A stretch of DNA of 64,000 nucleotides from positions 124,001 through 188,000 of the forward strand of contig CASIAW010000001.1 of NCBI GenBank assembly GCA_949372875.1, read 5' to 3'. The translations under genes and the position numbers were made by a program. The notes beneath the pieces were generated by a model that searched no databases, was not told where the DNA came from, and saw only the letters and a program-made list of their open reading frames with translations. Source of the DNA: Candidatus Poseidoniaceae archaeon. GTDB lineage: Archaea; Thermoplasmatota; Poseidoniia; Poseidoniales; Poseidoniaceae. Shown here piece by piece: positions 24,240 through 33,042 of the stretch. The first letter of the stretch is position 1. The number at the start of each line of letters is the position of its first letter.

Positions 24240-25390
24240 TGAAAAGGGCAGTGATGGCACTCTCGGGGGGCATGGATTCAACATCTTTACTCATGCGGCT
24301 TTTAGCAGATGGTTACCGTGTCGACTGCCTCTCATTTCGTTACGGGCAAAAACACAGCATAGAACTTGAACGCGCCCAACTGAACATTGAATACTTGAAC
24401 TCAAAGGAAATCCTTGTAGAACACAAAATTATCGACTTAACAAGCGCTATGGGGGTTTTTGAAAGTTCACTTCTCGAAGGTGGCAATGAAATTCCGGAAG
24501 GACATTATGAGTCCGAACAGATGAAATCGACTGTTGTACCGAATAGAAATGCCATTTTCGCATCGATACTCTATGGTTATGCATTGTCTGTTTCTTCGAG
24601 AGAAGGGTGTCATGTCGAACTCGCACTTGGCGTACATTCAGGTGATCATGAAATTTATCCTGATTGCCGTCCCGAATTTTATAATGCAATTGAACACGCT
24701 TTTTCGATTGGAAATTGGGAGAGTGAAAAGATTTCATTTAAACTCCCCTATTTGGAGGGGGATAAAGTGACCATCCTGAAAGATGCCCTTCAAGCAATTG
24801 ACGAACTTGGGCTCAACTTTGATTTGATTTTTGCAAATACCAACACATCCTATAATCCGGACAAAGATGGTCGTAGTTCAGGAGCCAGTGGAGCAGATAT
24901 TGAGCGCATTCTCGCCTTCAACCAATTGGGGCTCTCAGACCCTGTTGAATACCAAACGTCCTGGGATGATGTGTTGGAAAAGGCTCTCAAAATTGAAAAA
25001 CAACACAAGGATGATGAATACAAACAACGCCTCACAGATGAGCAATATTATGTTACTCGTCAAAGCGGAACTGAACGAGCTTTCACGGGTATTTATTGGG
25101 ACGAAAAGAACAATGGAAACTATTACTGCATCTGTTGCAATCACTTGCTCTTCACCTCAGAGATGAAATTTGATTCTGGTTGCGGCTGGCCATCGTTCCA
25201 TACAGAGCATCCTCGTGCAGGAATCCGGCATATCGTTGATAACAGTCATGGCATGCACAGAATCGAGGTGCAATGCAGTAAATGTGAGGCTCACTTAGGA
25301 CACATCTTTGAAGATGGACCTCGGGCCTTCGGTGGACAGAGATATTGTATCAATTCAGCATCATTAGATTTCAAGGAGGGTGACGAATGA
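24239..25390 (+). CDS. queC: QueC-MsrB fusion: preQ0 synthase plus methionine-R-sulfoxide reductase
   Basis: A 383-residue fusion. Residues 1-245 are QueC, which makes preQ0 from 7-carboxy-7-deazaguanine with ATP and ammonia: PP-loop Ser9-Gly-Gly-Met-Asp-Ser14, Tyr-Gly-Gln-Lys-His, Val-Pro-Asn-Arg-Asn and Gly-x-His-Ser-Gly-Asp. The four zinc cysteines normally in the Ser-Cys-Tyr and Cys-Gly-x-Cys-x-x-Cys region are missing; Ser204, Ser213/214, Ser217 and Ala219/Asp220 lie there instead. Residues 258-380 are a complete MsrB: Cys297/Cys300 and Cys346/Cys349 as zinc pairs, Gly-Cys-Gly-Trp-Pro-Ser-Phe, His-Leu-Gly-His-Ile-Phe, and catalytic Cys370 in Arg-Tyr-Cys-Ile-Asn-Ser. There is no stop or start between the halves. 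It overlaps queD by four bases. Confidence 0.9.
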   Translation: MKRAVMALSGGMDSTSLLMRLLADGYRVDCLSFRYGQKHSIELERAQLNIEYLNSKEILVEHKIIDLTSAMGVFESSLLEGGNEIPEGHYESEQMKSTVVPNRNAIFASILYGYALSVSSREGCHVELALGVHSGDHEIYPDCRPEFYNAIEHAFSIGNWESEKISFKLPYLEGDKVTILKDALQAIDELGLNFDLIFANTNTSYNPDKDGRSSGASGADIERILAFNQLGLSDPVEYQTSWDDVLEKALKIEKQHKDDEYKQRLTDEQYYVTRQSGTERAFTGIYWDEKNNGNYYCICCNHLLFTSEMKFDSGCGWPSFHTEHPRAGIRHIVDNSHGMHRIEVQCSKCEAHLGHIFEDGPRAFGGQRYCINSASLDFKEGDE

Positions 25391-25836
25391 CAACCAGAAT
25401 ACGAAGATATGTTGAGACTGACACCGGTCACAGAGTCCCTAACCACAAAAGTAAATGCCGTCACATGCACGGTCACCGATATAGGTTTGAAGCCGAAATT
25501 GAAGGCGATACCGTTCAAGAAACTGGGGTAAGTGAAGAGGGGATGTTGATGGATTTCTCCGATGTAAGTGAAATTCTTATGACATACGTTCACGATGTTG
25601 TCGATCATGCATTTGTCGTTTATGAAGGGGATGAACTGGCGCGTGAAGCATGTGAATTGATGGGAGATGGACATCGAACAGTCGTTGTTCCTTTCATTCC
25701 AACAGCAGAAAATCTTGCAAAGTGGGCTTTTGAGCAAGTAGAGCCCCACATTACAACAGCATATGGGAATCGGCTTAAACTCGTTGCCATGCATGTTCGC
25801 GAGACGCCAAAGAGCATTGCTTCATGGATACCCTGA
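25387..25836 (+). CDS. queD: 6-carboxytetrahydropterin synthase
   Basis: QueD turns dihydroneopterin triphosphate into 6-carboxytetrahydropterin for preQ0 synthesis. The 149-residue tunnelling-fold protein has the zinc histidines His15 (Thr-Gly-His-Arg) and His28/His30 in His-Met-His-Gly-His-Arg-Tyr, the nearby Cys24 that takes part in catalysis, Met-Asp-Phe-Ser-Asp, and Pro-Thr-Ala-Glu-Asn-Leu-Ala-Lys-Trp near the end, followed by Val-Arg-Glu-Thr. The ATGA overlap with the QueC-MsrB gene shows it is the last gene of the operon. It converges on the methyltransferase gene, ending on the adjacent base. Confidence 0.95.
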   Translation: MTTRIRRYVETDTGHRVPNHKSKCRHMHGHRYRFEAEIEGDTVQETGVSEEGMLMDFSDVSEILMTYVHDVVDHAFVVYEGDELAREACELMGDGHRTVVVPFIPTAENLAKWAFEQVEPHITTAYGNRLKLVAMHVRETPKSIASWIP

Positions 25837-26682
25837 TTATTCCTCTTCAGAAGTGGTCATTTTTCGTCTGCGTTGACTTTTCCATTCCTGATTTCCTTCA
25901 ACATATTGGAGTGCTGTTGTAGCATCCAAGATGCCACCGATAAGGCGTGTAGCTTCATCTTCAGTCGGCATTGAACGCATTATACCACGTCTTAAGTTGT
26001 GGGAGAAACTCTGTTTTCTTTCTTCATTACCTGGCAAAGCTTGCCCCATCTCAACAATTCCTTTCTTCAAAATGCTCTTGAGTGTAGGGTTCATGCTCCG
26101 TTCAAGAGGAACAATGTCGGGAAGACCAGGGTCATTACCCTGATTTGAAAGAACTGTTGAACGATGGAGTTCGTAGACACAGGTATTGACAGCATGTGAA
26201 AGATTTGCTATTGGGTATCCCTCCCACGTTGGTAAGGTGACAAGAAAGTCACACATTCCAAGTGCTTCGGTTGAAAGACCTTTACCTTCTTCTCCGAATA
26301 CTAGTGCAACAGATTCAGAGAACTTTTCGAGTCGCTCACCAAATTCCCATGGGTAGATGAAATGTCGAAACGTAGTTTTCGCCCCTATTTCCCGCTTCCC
26401 AGATGTTCCAACAGTTAGGCTGCAATCAACTGTAGCCGCCTCAAGTGTATCGTAAACACTGCAATTATCGAGTATTCGCCCCGAATGCTTGGCTCTGTTA
26501 CGTGCCTCAATATCATCCGGTGAACATGTTGGTTGAACAAGACGTAAGGAATCAAAACCATAATTCAGCATACTCCTGCATACCGCTCCAAGGTTTCCCG
26601 GATGTGATGCACCAACGAGGATGATGTGCAATGAGTATCCTCTTTTAGGCAGGGGGACGAATTGTCGATCACCCACAATCAT
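25837..26682 (-). CDS. TrmJ-like SPOUT RNA 2'-O-methyltransferase
   Basis: A 281-residue SPOUT-class protein. Seen: Val-Gly-Ala-Ser-His-Pro-Gly-Asn-Leu-Gly-Ala-Val-Cys-Arg-Ser-Met near the start, Leu-Arg-Leu-Val-Gln-Pro, Leu-Val-Phe-Gly-Glu-Glu-Gly-Lys-Gly-Leu and Asn-Leu-Ser-His-Ala-Val-Asn, the three TrmH/TrmJ motifs that form the SAM-binding knot. TrmJ methylates the ribose of tRNA position 32 in bacteria and some archaea, so that is the likely job. The ATG at 26682 overlaps the upstream stop (ATGA) with GAGGAG directly before it; ATG 26730 is also in frame. It is the last gene of the ribosomal-protein operon. Confidence 0.85.
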   Translation of the reverse strand: MIVGDRQFVPLPKRGYSLHIILVGASHPGNLGAVCRSMLNYGFDSLRLVQPTCSPDDIEARNRAKHSGRILDNCSVYDTLEAATVDCSLTVGTSGKREIGAKTTFRHFIYPWEFGERLEKFSESVALVFGEEGKGLSTEALGMCDFLVTLPTWEGYPIANLSHAVNTCVYELHRSTVLSNQGNDPGLPDIVPLERSMNPTLKSILKKGIVEMGQALPGNEERKQSFSHNLRRGIMRSMPTEDEATRLIGGILDATTALQYVEGNQEWKSQRRRKMTTSEEE

Positions 26683-26912
26683 TCCTCCTCTGGATTCGAT
26701 TGGGTCGGATAATCGTGTTCGATAATCCAACGTGGATTACATGGTTGGTAAAGAAAGAATAGAAAGCCACCTTCTTCTCTGTCCTGCATAACTAATGAAC
26801 GCTTTCGGAGACCGAATTTGTTACGTAGGTGGAGAATGAGGGATTCAAGTTCATCTTTCGATTCACTGTGAATAGAAACGGGGGTGCGGTCCCAATTGAC
26901 ACGCACTGGCAT
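26679..26912 (-). CDS. Hypothetical protein in ribosomal operon
   Basis: A 77-residue soluble protein with an amphipathic first half, a hydrophobic beta-like Gly-Gly-Phe-Leu-Phe-Phe-Leu-Tyr segment and an acidic tail. No family recognised. GAGG lies seven bases before the ATG, the gene sits 13 bases after eS17 and overlaps the methyltransferase gene by four bases, so it is probably translated as part of the ribosomal operon. Confidence 0.6.
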   Translation of the reverse strand: MPVRVNWDRTPVSIHSESKDELESLILHLRNKFGLRKRSLVMQDREEGGFLFFLYQPCNPRWIIEHDYPTQSNPEEE

Positions 26913-26925
26913 TTCATCGCCTCAT

Positions 26926-27117
26926 TCAGTCGACTCTGCGTTGGCGGTATGTTGTGACATAGCCGGCAATCCAGTTGCGGAGTTTTTTCGATTCAACATC
27001 AGTAAGTTGTTGAACCATTTTCTTGTTGTGATCGAAATCATCAGTGAATTTCTCACCGTGATCTTCAACAAGATGAATAGCGCGTATTTTGATAAAACTT
27101 GGTCGGATATTTCCCAT
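26926..27117 (-). CDS. rps17e: Ribosomal protein eS17
   Basis: A 63-residue small-subunit protein matching archaeal eS17 throughout: Met-Gly-Asn-Ile-Arg-Pro-Ser-Phe, Phe-Asp-His-Asn-Lys-Lys-Met-Val, Leu-Thr-Asp-Val-Glu-Ser-Lys, and Arg-Asn-Trp-Ile-Ala-Gly-Tyr. The ATG at 27117 has GAGGAG eight bases upstream, which decides it over a GTG at 27126 that overlaps the eL31 stop. It lies between eL31 and an unknown small gene in a leftward operon. Confidence 0.94.
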   Translation of the reverse strand: MGNIRPSFIKIRAIHLVEDHGEKFTDDFDHNKKMVQQLTDVESKKLRNWIAGYVTTYRQRRVD

Positions 27118-27122
27118 ATTAT

Positions 27123-27398
27123 TCACTCCTCAAACAATTTGACTTCGATTGGAATATCAGGTTCATCGTGGCGAGTAACCTGCAAGCGTATCTTGCGAGG
27201 AGGGTTCTCAATTCCACGAGCCCAGATATGTTCATTGACACTTGGGTCAATCCAAACTTCTTCATCTTCGCGAACTTTCAAGTGATGAATCACGTGTTCA
27301 CGGATGATTTGGATTGCACGAGGTGCACGCTTGTAGCGGGTAATGCTCCACGCTTTGCGTAGAGGGACAGTTAATTCAGATTCATTTGCACGTACCAT
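27123..27398 (-). CDS. rpl31e: Ribosomal protein eL31
   Basis: A 91-residue large-subunit protein near the tunnel exit. It has Leu-Thr-Val-Pro-Leu-Arg, Arg-Ala-Pro-Arg-Ala-Ile near residue 27, Arg-Glu-His-Val-Ile-His-His-Leu-Lys, Val-Trp-Ile-Asp, Asn-Glu-His-Ile-Trp-Ala-Arg-Gly-Ile and Pro-Pro-Arg-Lys-Ile-Arg, all eL31 features. The ATG at 27398 has GAGGTG six bases upstream; a GTG at 27407 is in frame. It follows eL39 as in many archaeal genomes. Confidence 0.95.
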   Translation of the reverse strand: MVRANESELTVPLRKAWSITRYKRAPRAIQIIREHVIHHLKVREDEEVWIDPSVNEHIWARGIENPPRKIRLQVTRHDEPDIPIEVKLFEE

Positions 27399-27408
27399 AT
27401 CATTCACC

Positions 27409-27564
27409 TCATCGTTGGAGCTTACTACGGCGCCAGTGGTGTCGCTTAGGGTGCGACACAGTGTTTCGGTCGGTCTTTAGCATGACCCAAACGGGGACAC
27501 GCCGATTCTGCTTCCCCACTTTCATGAGGCGTATTTTCTTAGCTGCTGGTTTATTTCTTGACAT
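27409..27564 (-). CDS. rpl39e: Ribosomal protein eL39
   Basis: Direct translation gives 51 very basic residues starting [10 protein letters not shown], then Gln-Asn-Arg-Arg-Val-Pro-Val-Trp-Val, and His-Pro-Lys-Arg-His-His-Trp-Arg-Arg, the unmistakable eL39 pattern. This small protein lines the peptide exit tunnel. GGTG lies eight bases before the ATG. It sits between PDCD5 and eL31, the usual archaeal order. Confidence 0.95.
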   Translation of the reverse strand: MSRNKPAAKKIRLMKVGKQNRRVPVWVMLKTDRNTVSHPKRHHWRRSKLQR

Positions 27565-27578
27565 GTTCGAGCACCTTC

Positions 27579-27938
27579 TCAGATTCTTCGGATGGACGCA
27601 CTACGGCGGCTCTTCGATTGGGATAGGAGCAATTGCTTCAATTGCTCATCATTCATCATTGCATTTAGTTTACCTTCTGCATTGAGTTTGACGATGGTTT
27701 GCTTGATGGTTTGTGCTCGCTCTGGAGTGGCAAGTGAAATTGCAGAAAGACGGGAGCGAGCGTCTGGAGTGAGAAGATTCTTCATAGCAGCATCAAGGTT
27801 TTGTGAAACTATGTGTGCTTCTTGTGCCTTTACTTCAGCATCTGCTTGATGAGCAGCCTGTTGTTCGAGTTGCTGTTGGAGAGCCATGCGGCGTTGTTCA
27901 CGAAGTTGGTTTAACTCATTGTCTTGAGTTGAAGCCAT
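27579..27938 (-). CDS. PDCD5-family DNA-binding protein
   Basis: A 119-residue helical protein of the PDCD5/TFAR19 family: a Gln/Leu/Arg-rich N-terminal helix, then Leu-Thr-Pro-Asp-Ala-Arg-Ser-Arg-Leu, Pro-Glu-Arg-Ala-Gln near residue 78 and a basic end. Archaeal members are compact nucleic-acid-binding proteins found beside eS19. The ATG at 27938 has GAGGTG six bases upstream, so the in-frame ATG at 27965, inside the eS19 end, is unlikely. Exact role in archaea is unsettled. Confidence 0.9.
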   Translation of the reverse strand: MASTQDNELNQLREQRRMALQQQLEQQAAHQADAEVKAQEAHIVSQNLDAAMKNLLTPDARSRLSAISLATPERAQTIKQTIVKLNAEGKLNAMMNDEQLKQLLLSQSKSRRSASIRRI

Positions 27939-27961
27939 ACTTGTCACCTCATTCACGCCCT

Positions 27962-28456
27962 TCAATACTTGGAAAGTCCCGGATATTGTTCTTCAGCAAG
28001 TGGGCGGCATTCATGAGCGACGCTGTCGATCATCTTGTGGCCTGCAGCAGTTATGATGCGTCCTTTGAAGAGTTGTAATTGGTCTCCGTTTTCGTCTTCT
28101 ACGACTCTGCCTGGGACTTTTTCAACCAAACCTGTTTCTTCGAGTTGCTGAAGAGAGGTGCGGATGATGTGTCGAGAAGCAACACCAGGAGTGTTTGGGC
28201 CGACTCCGTTATCCTTGCGTCCACCAAAGGCTTGCGCCAAATGTGTTACGCCGACTGGGCCTTCTCGAGCAAGTTTACGAAGAATAGCGGCGGAGCGAAG
28301 GAACCACCAGTTCTCTTGAGAAGGTGGGCGTTCACGATCGACACCAGTCTTAACGAATTCAGCCCATTTAGGGGTGGATACGCTTTGAGTTTCTTCGAGA
28401 CGAGCAGCAAGAGCTGGGTTAAAGATTTCAGCGGGTATATCGTATAGAGTCGTCAT
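27962..28456 (-). CDS. rps19e: Ribosomal protein eS19
   Basis: A 164-residue small-subunit protein with Thr-Pro-Lys-Trp-Ala-Glu-Phe-Val-Lys-Thr-Gly near residue 28, Trp-Trp-Phe-Leu-Arg-Ser-Ala-Ala-Ile-Leu-Arg-Lys, Gly-Pro-Val-Gly-Val, Phe-Gly-Gly-Arg-Lys, and Gly-Arg-Ile-Ile-Thr-Ala-Ala-Gly near the end, all eS19 features including its winged-helix core. It is the first gene of the leftward operon eS19-PDCD5-eL39-eL31-eS17-unknown-TrmJ-like. The divergent gap of 135 bases to the next gene should hold its promoter. Confidence 0.95.
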   Translation of the reverse strand: MTTLYDIPAEIFNPALAARLEETQSVSTPKWAEFVKTGVDRERPPSQENWWFLRSAAILRKLAREGPVGVTHLAQAFGGRKDNGVGPNTPGVASRHIIRTSLQQLEETGLVEKVPGRVVEDENGDQLQLFKGRIITAAGHKMIDSVAHECRPLAEEQYPGLSKY

Positions 28457-28491
28457 GATAAGACACCGAGCAATTTGCCGACCGAACTCCC

Positions 28492-28499
28492 CTATATGA
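28492..28499 (-). promoter_or_regulatory. Possible TATA box of ribosomal operon
   Basis: The minus strand reads TCATATAG about 36-43 bases before the eS19 start codon, a distance that would place the transcript start roughly 10-15 bases before the ATG. It is the only TATA-like string in this A/T-poor gap. Weak evidence. Confidence 0.3.
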
Positions 28500-28591
28500 A
28501 GAGAACGGGTGAAACGACCGCTCCGAAACGACTCACTCTCATTCAGTTAATCGAAAAATGTGTATAACAAGGGTTCAAGAAAGAGGCGCTC

Positions 28592-29422
28592 ATGGGAGTG
28601 TTGATGAAGAAGGCTTTAGCCCAAAATCCAAACCTTCTCCGAACCCTCATGGGCTTGTCCGTTACATTGATTCTTTTGCTTTCATATGCGGTTTATGGGG
28701 CTACGGTGTCCCCTTCGTATTACCTCTACGCAACAGATTCAGAAGAAACAGAACACGAAATTGGCGAACCGACTCGTATCTACCAAGAGTCTTCCAACAC
28801 AACCACATGGGCTTGGAGTATTCCAGCGAATGGCTCCAATTTAACATGGGTTCATCTCTCGGCAGTTGACTTGTCGGCAGAATCTACAGTGAAGCTCATC
28901 AATTCGGCCGGCTTGTATAGCCATCGTCTCCTCGGCATAGAATCCGACCAAGCATTCAGTTGCGCTGAACAATGCCAAAAAAACACGACACACCAAGTGG
29001 ATTCATCTGACGGCGGTGACGTCACGATTCACGCTCTTACATCCTATGACCCTGCTCGAAGAAATAACGGCACAGTCTATGGTTCTGACATCGCTGAAGC
29101 CACCTTGAAGGCTCGTGAGTTAATCGAATACGAGCACAGCCCATCCGCTATACGCGTCGAGATTGTCGAAAAGGGCGAGAGGTTGACAACTCCTGAGATA
29201 TTCTTGGTCACTGTCAATGAGGAGTTCGACACGATAAATGTCTTTTCAGTCGATGCAGCAACGGAATTCATGTGGGCCTTGGCTGCTGTAGTTGGATGCT
29301 TTTCGATGGTCCTCATACCCTCCTTCACGGTTTACTTTGCAGCGAAGGCAAAAGAGAAGAAAGATCAAGTTAAACTGCAAGAATCTGAAGAACAGGTAAA
29401 AGCATCCTTGGATGATTCATGA
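28592..29422 (+). CDS. Membrane-anchored protein, unknown
   Basis: A 276-residue protein with a membrane segment at about residues 18-38, an outside domain to about 225 holding several Asn-x-Ser/Thr sequons and a Cys-x3-Cys pair (Cys123-Ala-Glu-Gln-Cys127), a second membrane segment at about 228-252, and a charged Lys/Glu/Gln coiled-coil tail. No family recognised. Both the ATG at 28592 and the one at 28604 have purine-rich sites upstream. Its end overlaps the open frame of the large surface protein, so they may be one operon. Confidence 0.6.
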   Translation: MGVLMKKALAQNPNLLRTLMGLSVTLILLLSYAVYGATVSPSYYLYATDSEETEHEIGEPTRIYQESSNTTTWAWSIPANGSNLTWVHLSAVDLSAESTVKLINSAGLYSHRLLGIESDQAFSCAEQCQKNTTHQVDSSDGGDVTIHALTSYDPARRNNGTVYGSDIAEATLKARELIEYEHSPSAIRVEIVEKGERLTTPEIFLVTVNEEFDTINVFSVDAATEFMWALAAVVGCFSMVLIPSFTVYFAAKAKEKKDQVKLQESEEQVKASLDDS

Positions 29423-29459
29423 CGGAATCTTTTTCCCAATTGCCTCATATATATTGAAG

Positions 29460-32400
29460 ATGTGTGGTGCTTTGAGCGCCATGCAGAAGATAGTAGCATA
29501 TCTCCTTTTATGTCTGTTCGTCGGGAGTGTTTTCTCTTCTTCAAGCATGAATCAAATGGCAGACGTTTCTCAAATGAATGCATCGGCCCGTGCCACAGGC
29601 GTTGATGTAACCGTCACTGATATTTCGTTTTCCTATACGACTGCAGGTGATGAAGAAAAGTATCGAATGTTCTCCTCAAACTACCCTGTCCTTGGGTTCA
29701 ACAGGCCTGCAGAACTCTATATCGTAGACGCCGTCGTCGATGTGCCGATTCAAATAGAAGTGATGGTCGAAAACTTAGGTAGTTCATCTTCAGGTGTCAT
29801 CGATGTCAATTTCAAAGTCCTACACAATGAGTATCAATTGTTTGAAATGGTTAACGAAACAATACAGATGAATGCACTGAATGGTGGCAACTCTGATTCA
29901 ATCACGAACATTTTCACGCCAACATACGCGGGTAATCATACTCTTCTTGTTCGCTCAACCTCGACAATTCTCGATGACAATACTCAGAACGACGAGAATA
30001 TTGGTACGATGACTGTTGCAAGCAGTTACTTCAATTGTGATAATTTAGCAGGTTGGACTACAGGAACTCAATGGGGGATTAGTACCGATACAGCACTCTC
30101 AATGGGGAGTAGTTGCCACGTAGGTAACGGCCAATCTTCCACCTACACAAATAATCTCATTACTTCACTTGTTACGCCTGTCATGGACATGTCAGATGCA
30201 GTCTCGAACCCAACAAGGACTAATGGATTAGGGTTTTATTACACCGGAAGCGTCATTGCAGGTGATGTATTGAAAATAGAGGTGCTGTCTCCAATGGGTG
30301 CATGGTATCAACTTGGAAGTATAAGCAATTCAATCGACCAAAACTTTGTCGATGGTCAAGACTACCAAACATTTTCTGTAACACATGCAGGTGCTACATC
30401 GCCGCTTATTCCAACACCAGCAGAATATTTCCATAGTCAGACACAGTTTCGATTTTTGTTTGAAAGTGATGGTTCAGCCACAGATATAGGATATTATCTC
30501 GATGAACTTGTGTTTGTTTACGACCAAAAAGTTCGGCCGGGTGAATACGCACTTTCTTCAAACGGAATTTCAACCATTGGTTCTGTTCCGGGTCAATGGG
30601 GTTCAGTACGTGTTGAAATCACGAATGATGGAAATATTTCAGACTCTGTGATTCCGGAGATTAGTGGAATTCCCGAGGGGTGGAATACCTATTTTGCGAA
30701 ACCGAATGGGGTTTCTATCAACCCCGATTCTGGAGTGTTCCTCGCACCAGGTGAATCGAAATTTATCGACATCAAGATTCAACCGGATGAGAATGCAACT
30801 ACTGGAATGTATCAAATGACATTCAAAGGTGTGTCGAGCCAATATGCAAATGTAAACACGACAGTTGCAATGCAATTTCAAGTAATTCCGGACAGAGAGC
30901 CATTCATCGAAAAACTCGAGGTTGCCCCTTCTTGCTCACCCGGGTATTCATGCCCGTTTTCGGTTAAAGTCGAAAACTTGGGTGATGCGACTGATGTATT
31001 TGAACTCTCAATTGATACCACTGCGTTGCCTAACAATTGGAATGTCAACTTTGCATGGACTCAGGATACAAATATTCTTGTCCGTCCAGACACACCAGTT
31101 TTCGTCGATTTCACGATGACGATACCTGCAGATGCAGTCCCTGACTCCATGTTTGGTTTCGCGTTCACAGCCCTTTCTCAAAATAACTCGATTCGTAGTT
31201 ACACTGAAACAATTGACATATCTGCATCCATGGTAAGTGATGCGTCAATTGATCTTTCCGAATATCAAAAAGAAAAAGAATTGATAGTTGATGCAGGTCA
31301 GACTTATTCTGTAGAATTTACCGTATGGAATAATGCAAGCCGACAAGACATCTTCATGGTTGAATTGCAATATGACTCAATGAGCCAGTGGATAATTGAA
31401 GAGCCGGGAATTGGCAATGCGGTCATCAATGCAAACTCATTCACATCCTTCAGTATCGACATCACTGCACCTCAAACAGGGCAAGCAGGGGATGTATCGC
31501 CAAAAATTACTCCTCTCATAACTTCGACGAGAAGTGGGATGGAATTCCAGGCAATGCCATTTGAGGGATTGACAATAAGTACGGTAAGTGACCTTGAATT
31601 AACACTTCTCGAATCACCACAAAAATTGACACCGGGAGTTCCAACACGACTCGTATTGGAGTTGGAAAATAACGGTAATGGGCCCGTATCTGCAACTCTT
31701 TCGAGTCAATATTTACCTGACTCATGGGATTGGTGGATGAATGTTGATGATTCAAACCATAGCGGGCCAATATCATTGTCGGCAACCTATGACAACGAAG
31801 ATGTCCGAGTCGTTGATGTATGGATTCTCTTGCCAAGTGTCGAAAAGGCTGGCGAGATACATACTATTGATTTTTCAATTTCAAACAGTGATGGGTTAGA
31901 GGACTTGAATCCATCCGATAACATCGTTTCATTTGACACTATTACCGCCTCAGTACGAATACCTTCAATACATTCTGGTGTGAGTGAAACAACAGCAAGT
32001 GTTGGCGGGACATCCTCAGTGAATGCAACCGTTAAGAATATTGGAAACGCTGTTGACGATAATTTCGTCATACTTGCATCTGTCTCCACCTCACCCCCAC
32101 ATAATGGCGTTATTGCATTCTTGAGCATAGGCGCTACAGGCGCATCACGTCCGTTAGATGAACTCAACATATTTCGGATGATTGCAGGTCAAGAAATGGA
32201 AGTGGTCGTCGATCTCCTCATTCCAGATGACATACCTTTGAACACGAGAATTGTCGTTACATTTCACGTAATTGCCGGAGAAGATGGTGAAAAGCGACCG
32301 TATGAATTGACGCATGAAACATTGATTCTGGTGGATAAGCAACGCGTGATGGATGCTGAAATGAGTTCACAGTCTGGGCAAATATTCCAAACCGGAATAC

Positions 32401-33017
32401 CTGCACCGTTTTGGATTAATGTCACCTCTTCATCAACACAACCTGAGCTATATCTTATTCTCATCGATAAGCCGGATGATTGGCAAGCAGTATGCCAGGG
32501 GGTACTGGTGAATCAGAGTGGTCAAACCTTACAACATGGCGCCGGTCATCAAACTGCAAAATATACCGATATGATGTGTGAACTCCACCGCCTTGGAGGC
32601 GTGACAGAAGGAGTAGTCACTGTTACAATAGAGTCTGATGACGGCATAATCACATGGTCCGAGACTCGTAGTTTCACATTTAGCGTTAATGAAGCAGATG
32701 GAATGCAGATGAAAACTGAAATGATTGCATCCTTTGCTGCAGGAATACTGTTCTTAGCCATACTCATGACATTGATGTTGAGAAAACGAAGAAACGAGGA
32801 GTTTGTCGAGGAGGATGCGATGCCTTCGGATGATCATTCAACAGTTCCAAATGGTCCGCCTGTTTCAAATAAGATTCAAACAGCATCAAAAGAAATCGTT
32901 ACGGCTGTTATTCAACAACCACGAATACCTGCAATACCGGAAGATGGTCTGCCAGCGGGTTGGACAATGGAGCAATGGCAATACTACGGCCAGCAATATA
33001 TTGATAGGAAACAGTAA
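29460..33017 (+). CDS. Large surface protein with repeated beta-sandwich domains
   Basis: About 1185 residues. An N-terminal signal peptide (hydrophobic run Ile-Val-Ala-Tyr-Leu-Leu-Leu-Cys-Leu-Phe) leads to a long outside region built of CARDB/NEW3-like beta-sandwich units, recognised by repeated Val-Glu-Asn-Leu-Gly, Leu-Glu-Asn-Asn-Gly, Val-Lys-Asn-Ile-Gly segments, each followed by Pro-x-x-Trp. A membrane helix lies near residue 1100, then a short cytoplasmic tail ending in Gly-Leu-Pro-Ala-Gly-Trp-Thr-Met-Glu-Gln-Trp-Gln-Tyr-Tyr-Gly. Role as adhesin, S-layer-like or envelope protein is inference. Starts at 29412 and 29481 are also in frame. A two-helix membrane protein gene follows. Confidence 0.7.
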   Translation: MCGALSAMQKIVAYLLLCLFVGSVFSSSSMNQMADVSQMNASARATGVDVTVTDISFSYTTAGDEEKYRMFSSNYPVLGFNRPAELYIVDAVVDVPIQIEVMVENLGSSSSGVIDVNFKVLHNEYQLFEMVNETIQMNALNGGNSDSITNIFTPTYAGNHTLLVRSTSTILDDNTQNDENIGTMTVASSYFNCDNLAGWTTGTQWGISTDTALSMGSSCHVGNGQSSTYTNNLITSLVTPVMDMSDAVSNPTRTNGLGFYYTGSVIAGDVLKIEVLSPMGAWYQLGSISNSIDQNFVDGQDYQTFSVTHAGATSPLIPTPAEYFHSQTQFRFLFESDGSATDIGYYLDELVFVYDQKVRPGEYALSSNGISTIGSVPGQWGSVRVEITNDGNISDSVIPEISGIPEGWNTYFAKPNGVSINPDSGVFLAPGESKFIDIKIQPDENATTGMYQMTFKGVSSQYANVNTTVAMQFQVIPDREPFIEKLEVAPSCSPGYSCPFSVKVENLGDATDVFELSIDTTALPNNWNVNFAWTQDTNILVRPDTPVFVDFTMTIPADAVPDSMFGFAFTALSQNNSIRSYTETIDISASMVSDASIDLSEYQKEKELIVDAGQTYSVEFTVWNNASRQDIFMVELQYDSMSQWIIEEPGIGNAVINANSFTSFSIDITAPQTGQAGDVSPKITPLITSTRSGMEFQAMPFEGLTISTVSDLELTLLESPQKLTPGVPTRLVLELENNGNGPVSATLSSQYLPDSWDWWMNVDDSNHSGPISLSATYDNEDVRVVDVWILLPSVEKAGEIHTIDFSISNSDGLEDLNPSDNIVSFDTITASVRIPSIHSGVSETTASVGGTSSVNATVKNIGNAVDDNFVILASVSTSPPHNGVIAFLSIGATGASRPLDELNIFRMIAGQEMEVVVDLLIPDDIPLNTRIVVTFHVIAGEDGEKRPYELTHETLILVDKQRVMDAEMSSQSGQIFQTGIPAPFWINVTSSSTQPELYLILIDKPDDWQAVCQGVLVNQSGQTLQHGAGHQTAKYTDMMCELHRLGGVTEGVVTVTIESDDGIITWSETRSFTFSVNEADGMQMKTEMIASFAAGILFLAILMTLMLRKRRNEEFVEEDAMPSDDHSTVPNGPPVSNKIQTASKEIVTAVIQQPRIPAIPEDGLPAGWTMEQWQYYGQQYIDRKQ

Positions 33018-33042
33018 GGTACCCTCTTGAAGAGGACAACTC

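Noticed and set aside
24239-25390. QueC-MsrB junction as a missed stop or assembly artefact
   Set aside because: The linker is in frame and polar, both halves are full length, and overlaps with queE and queD are intact.
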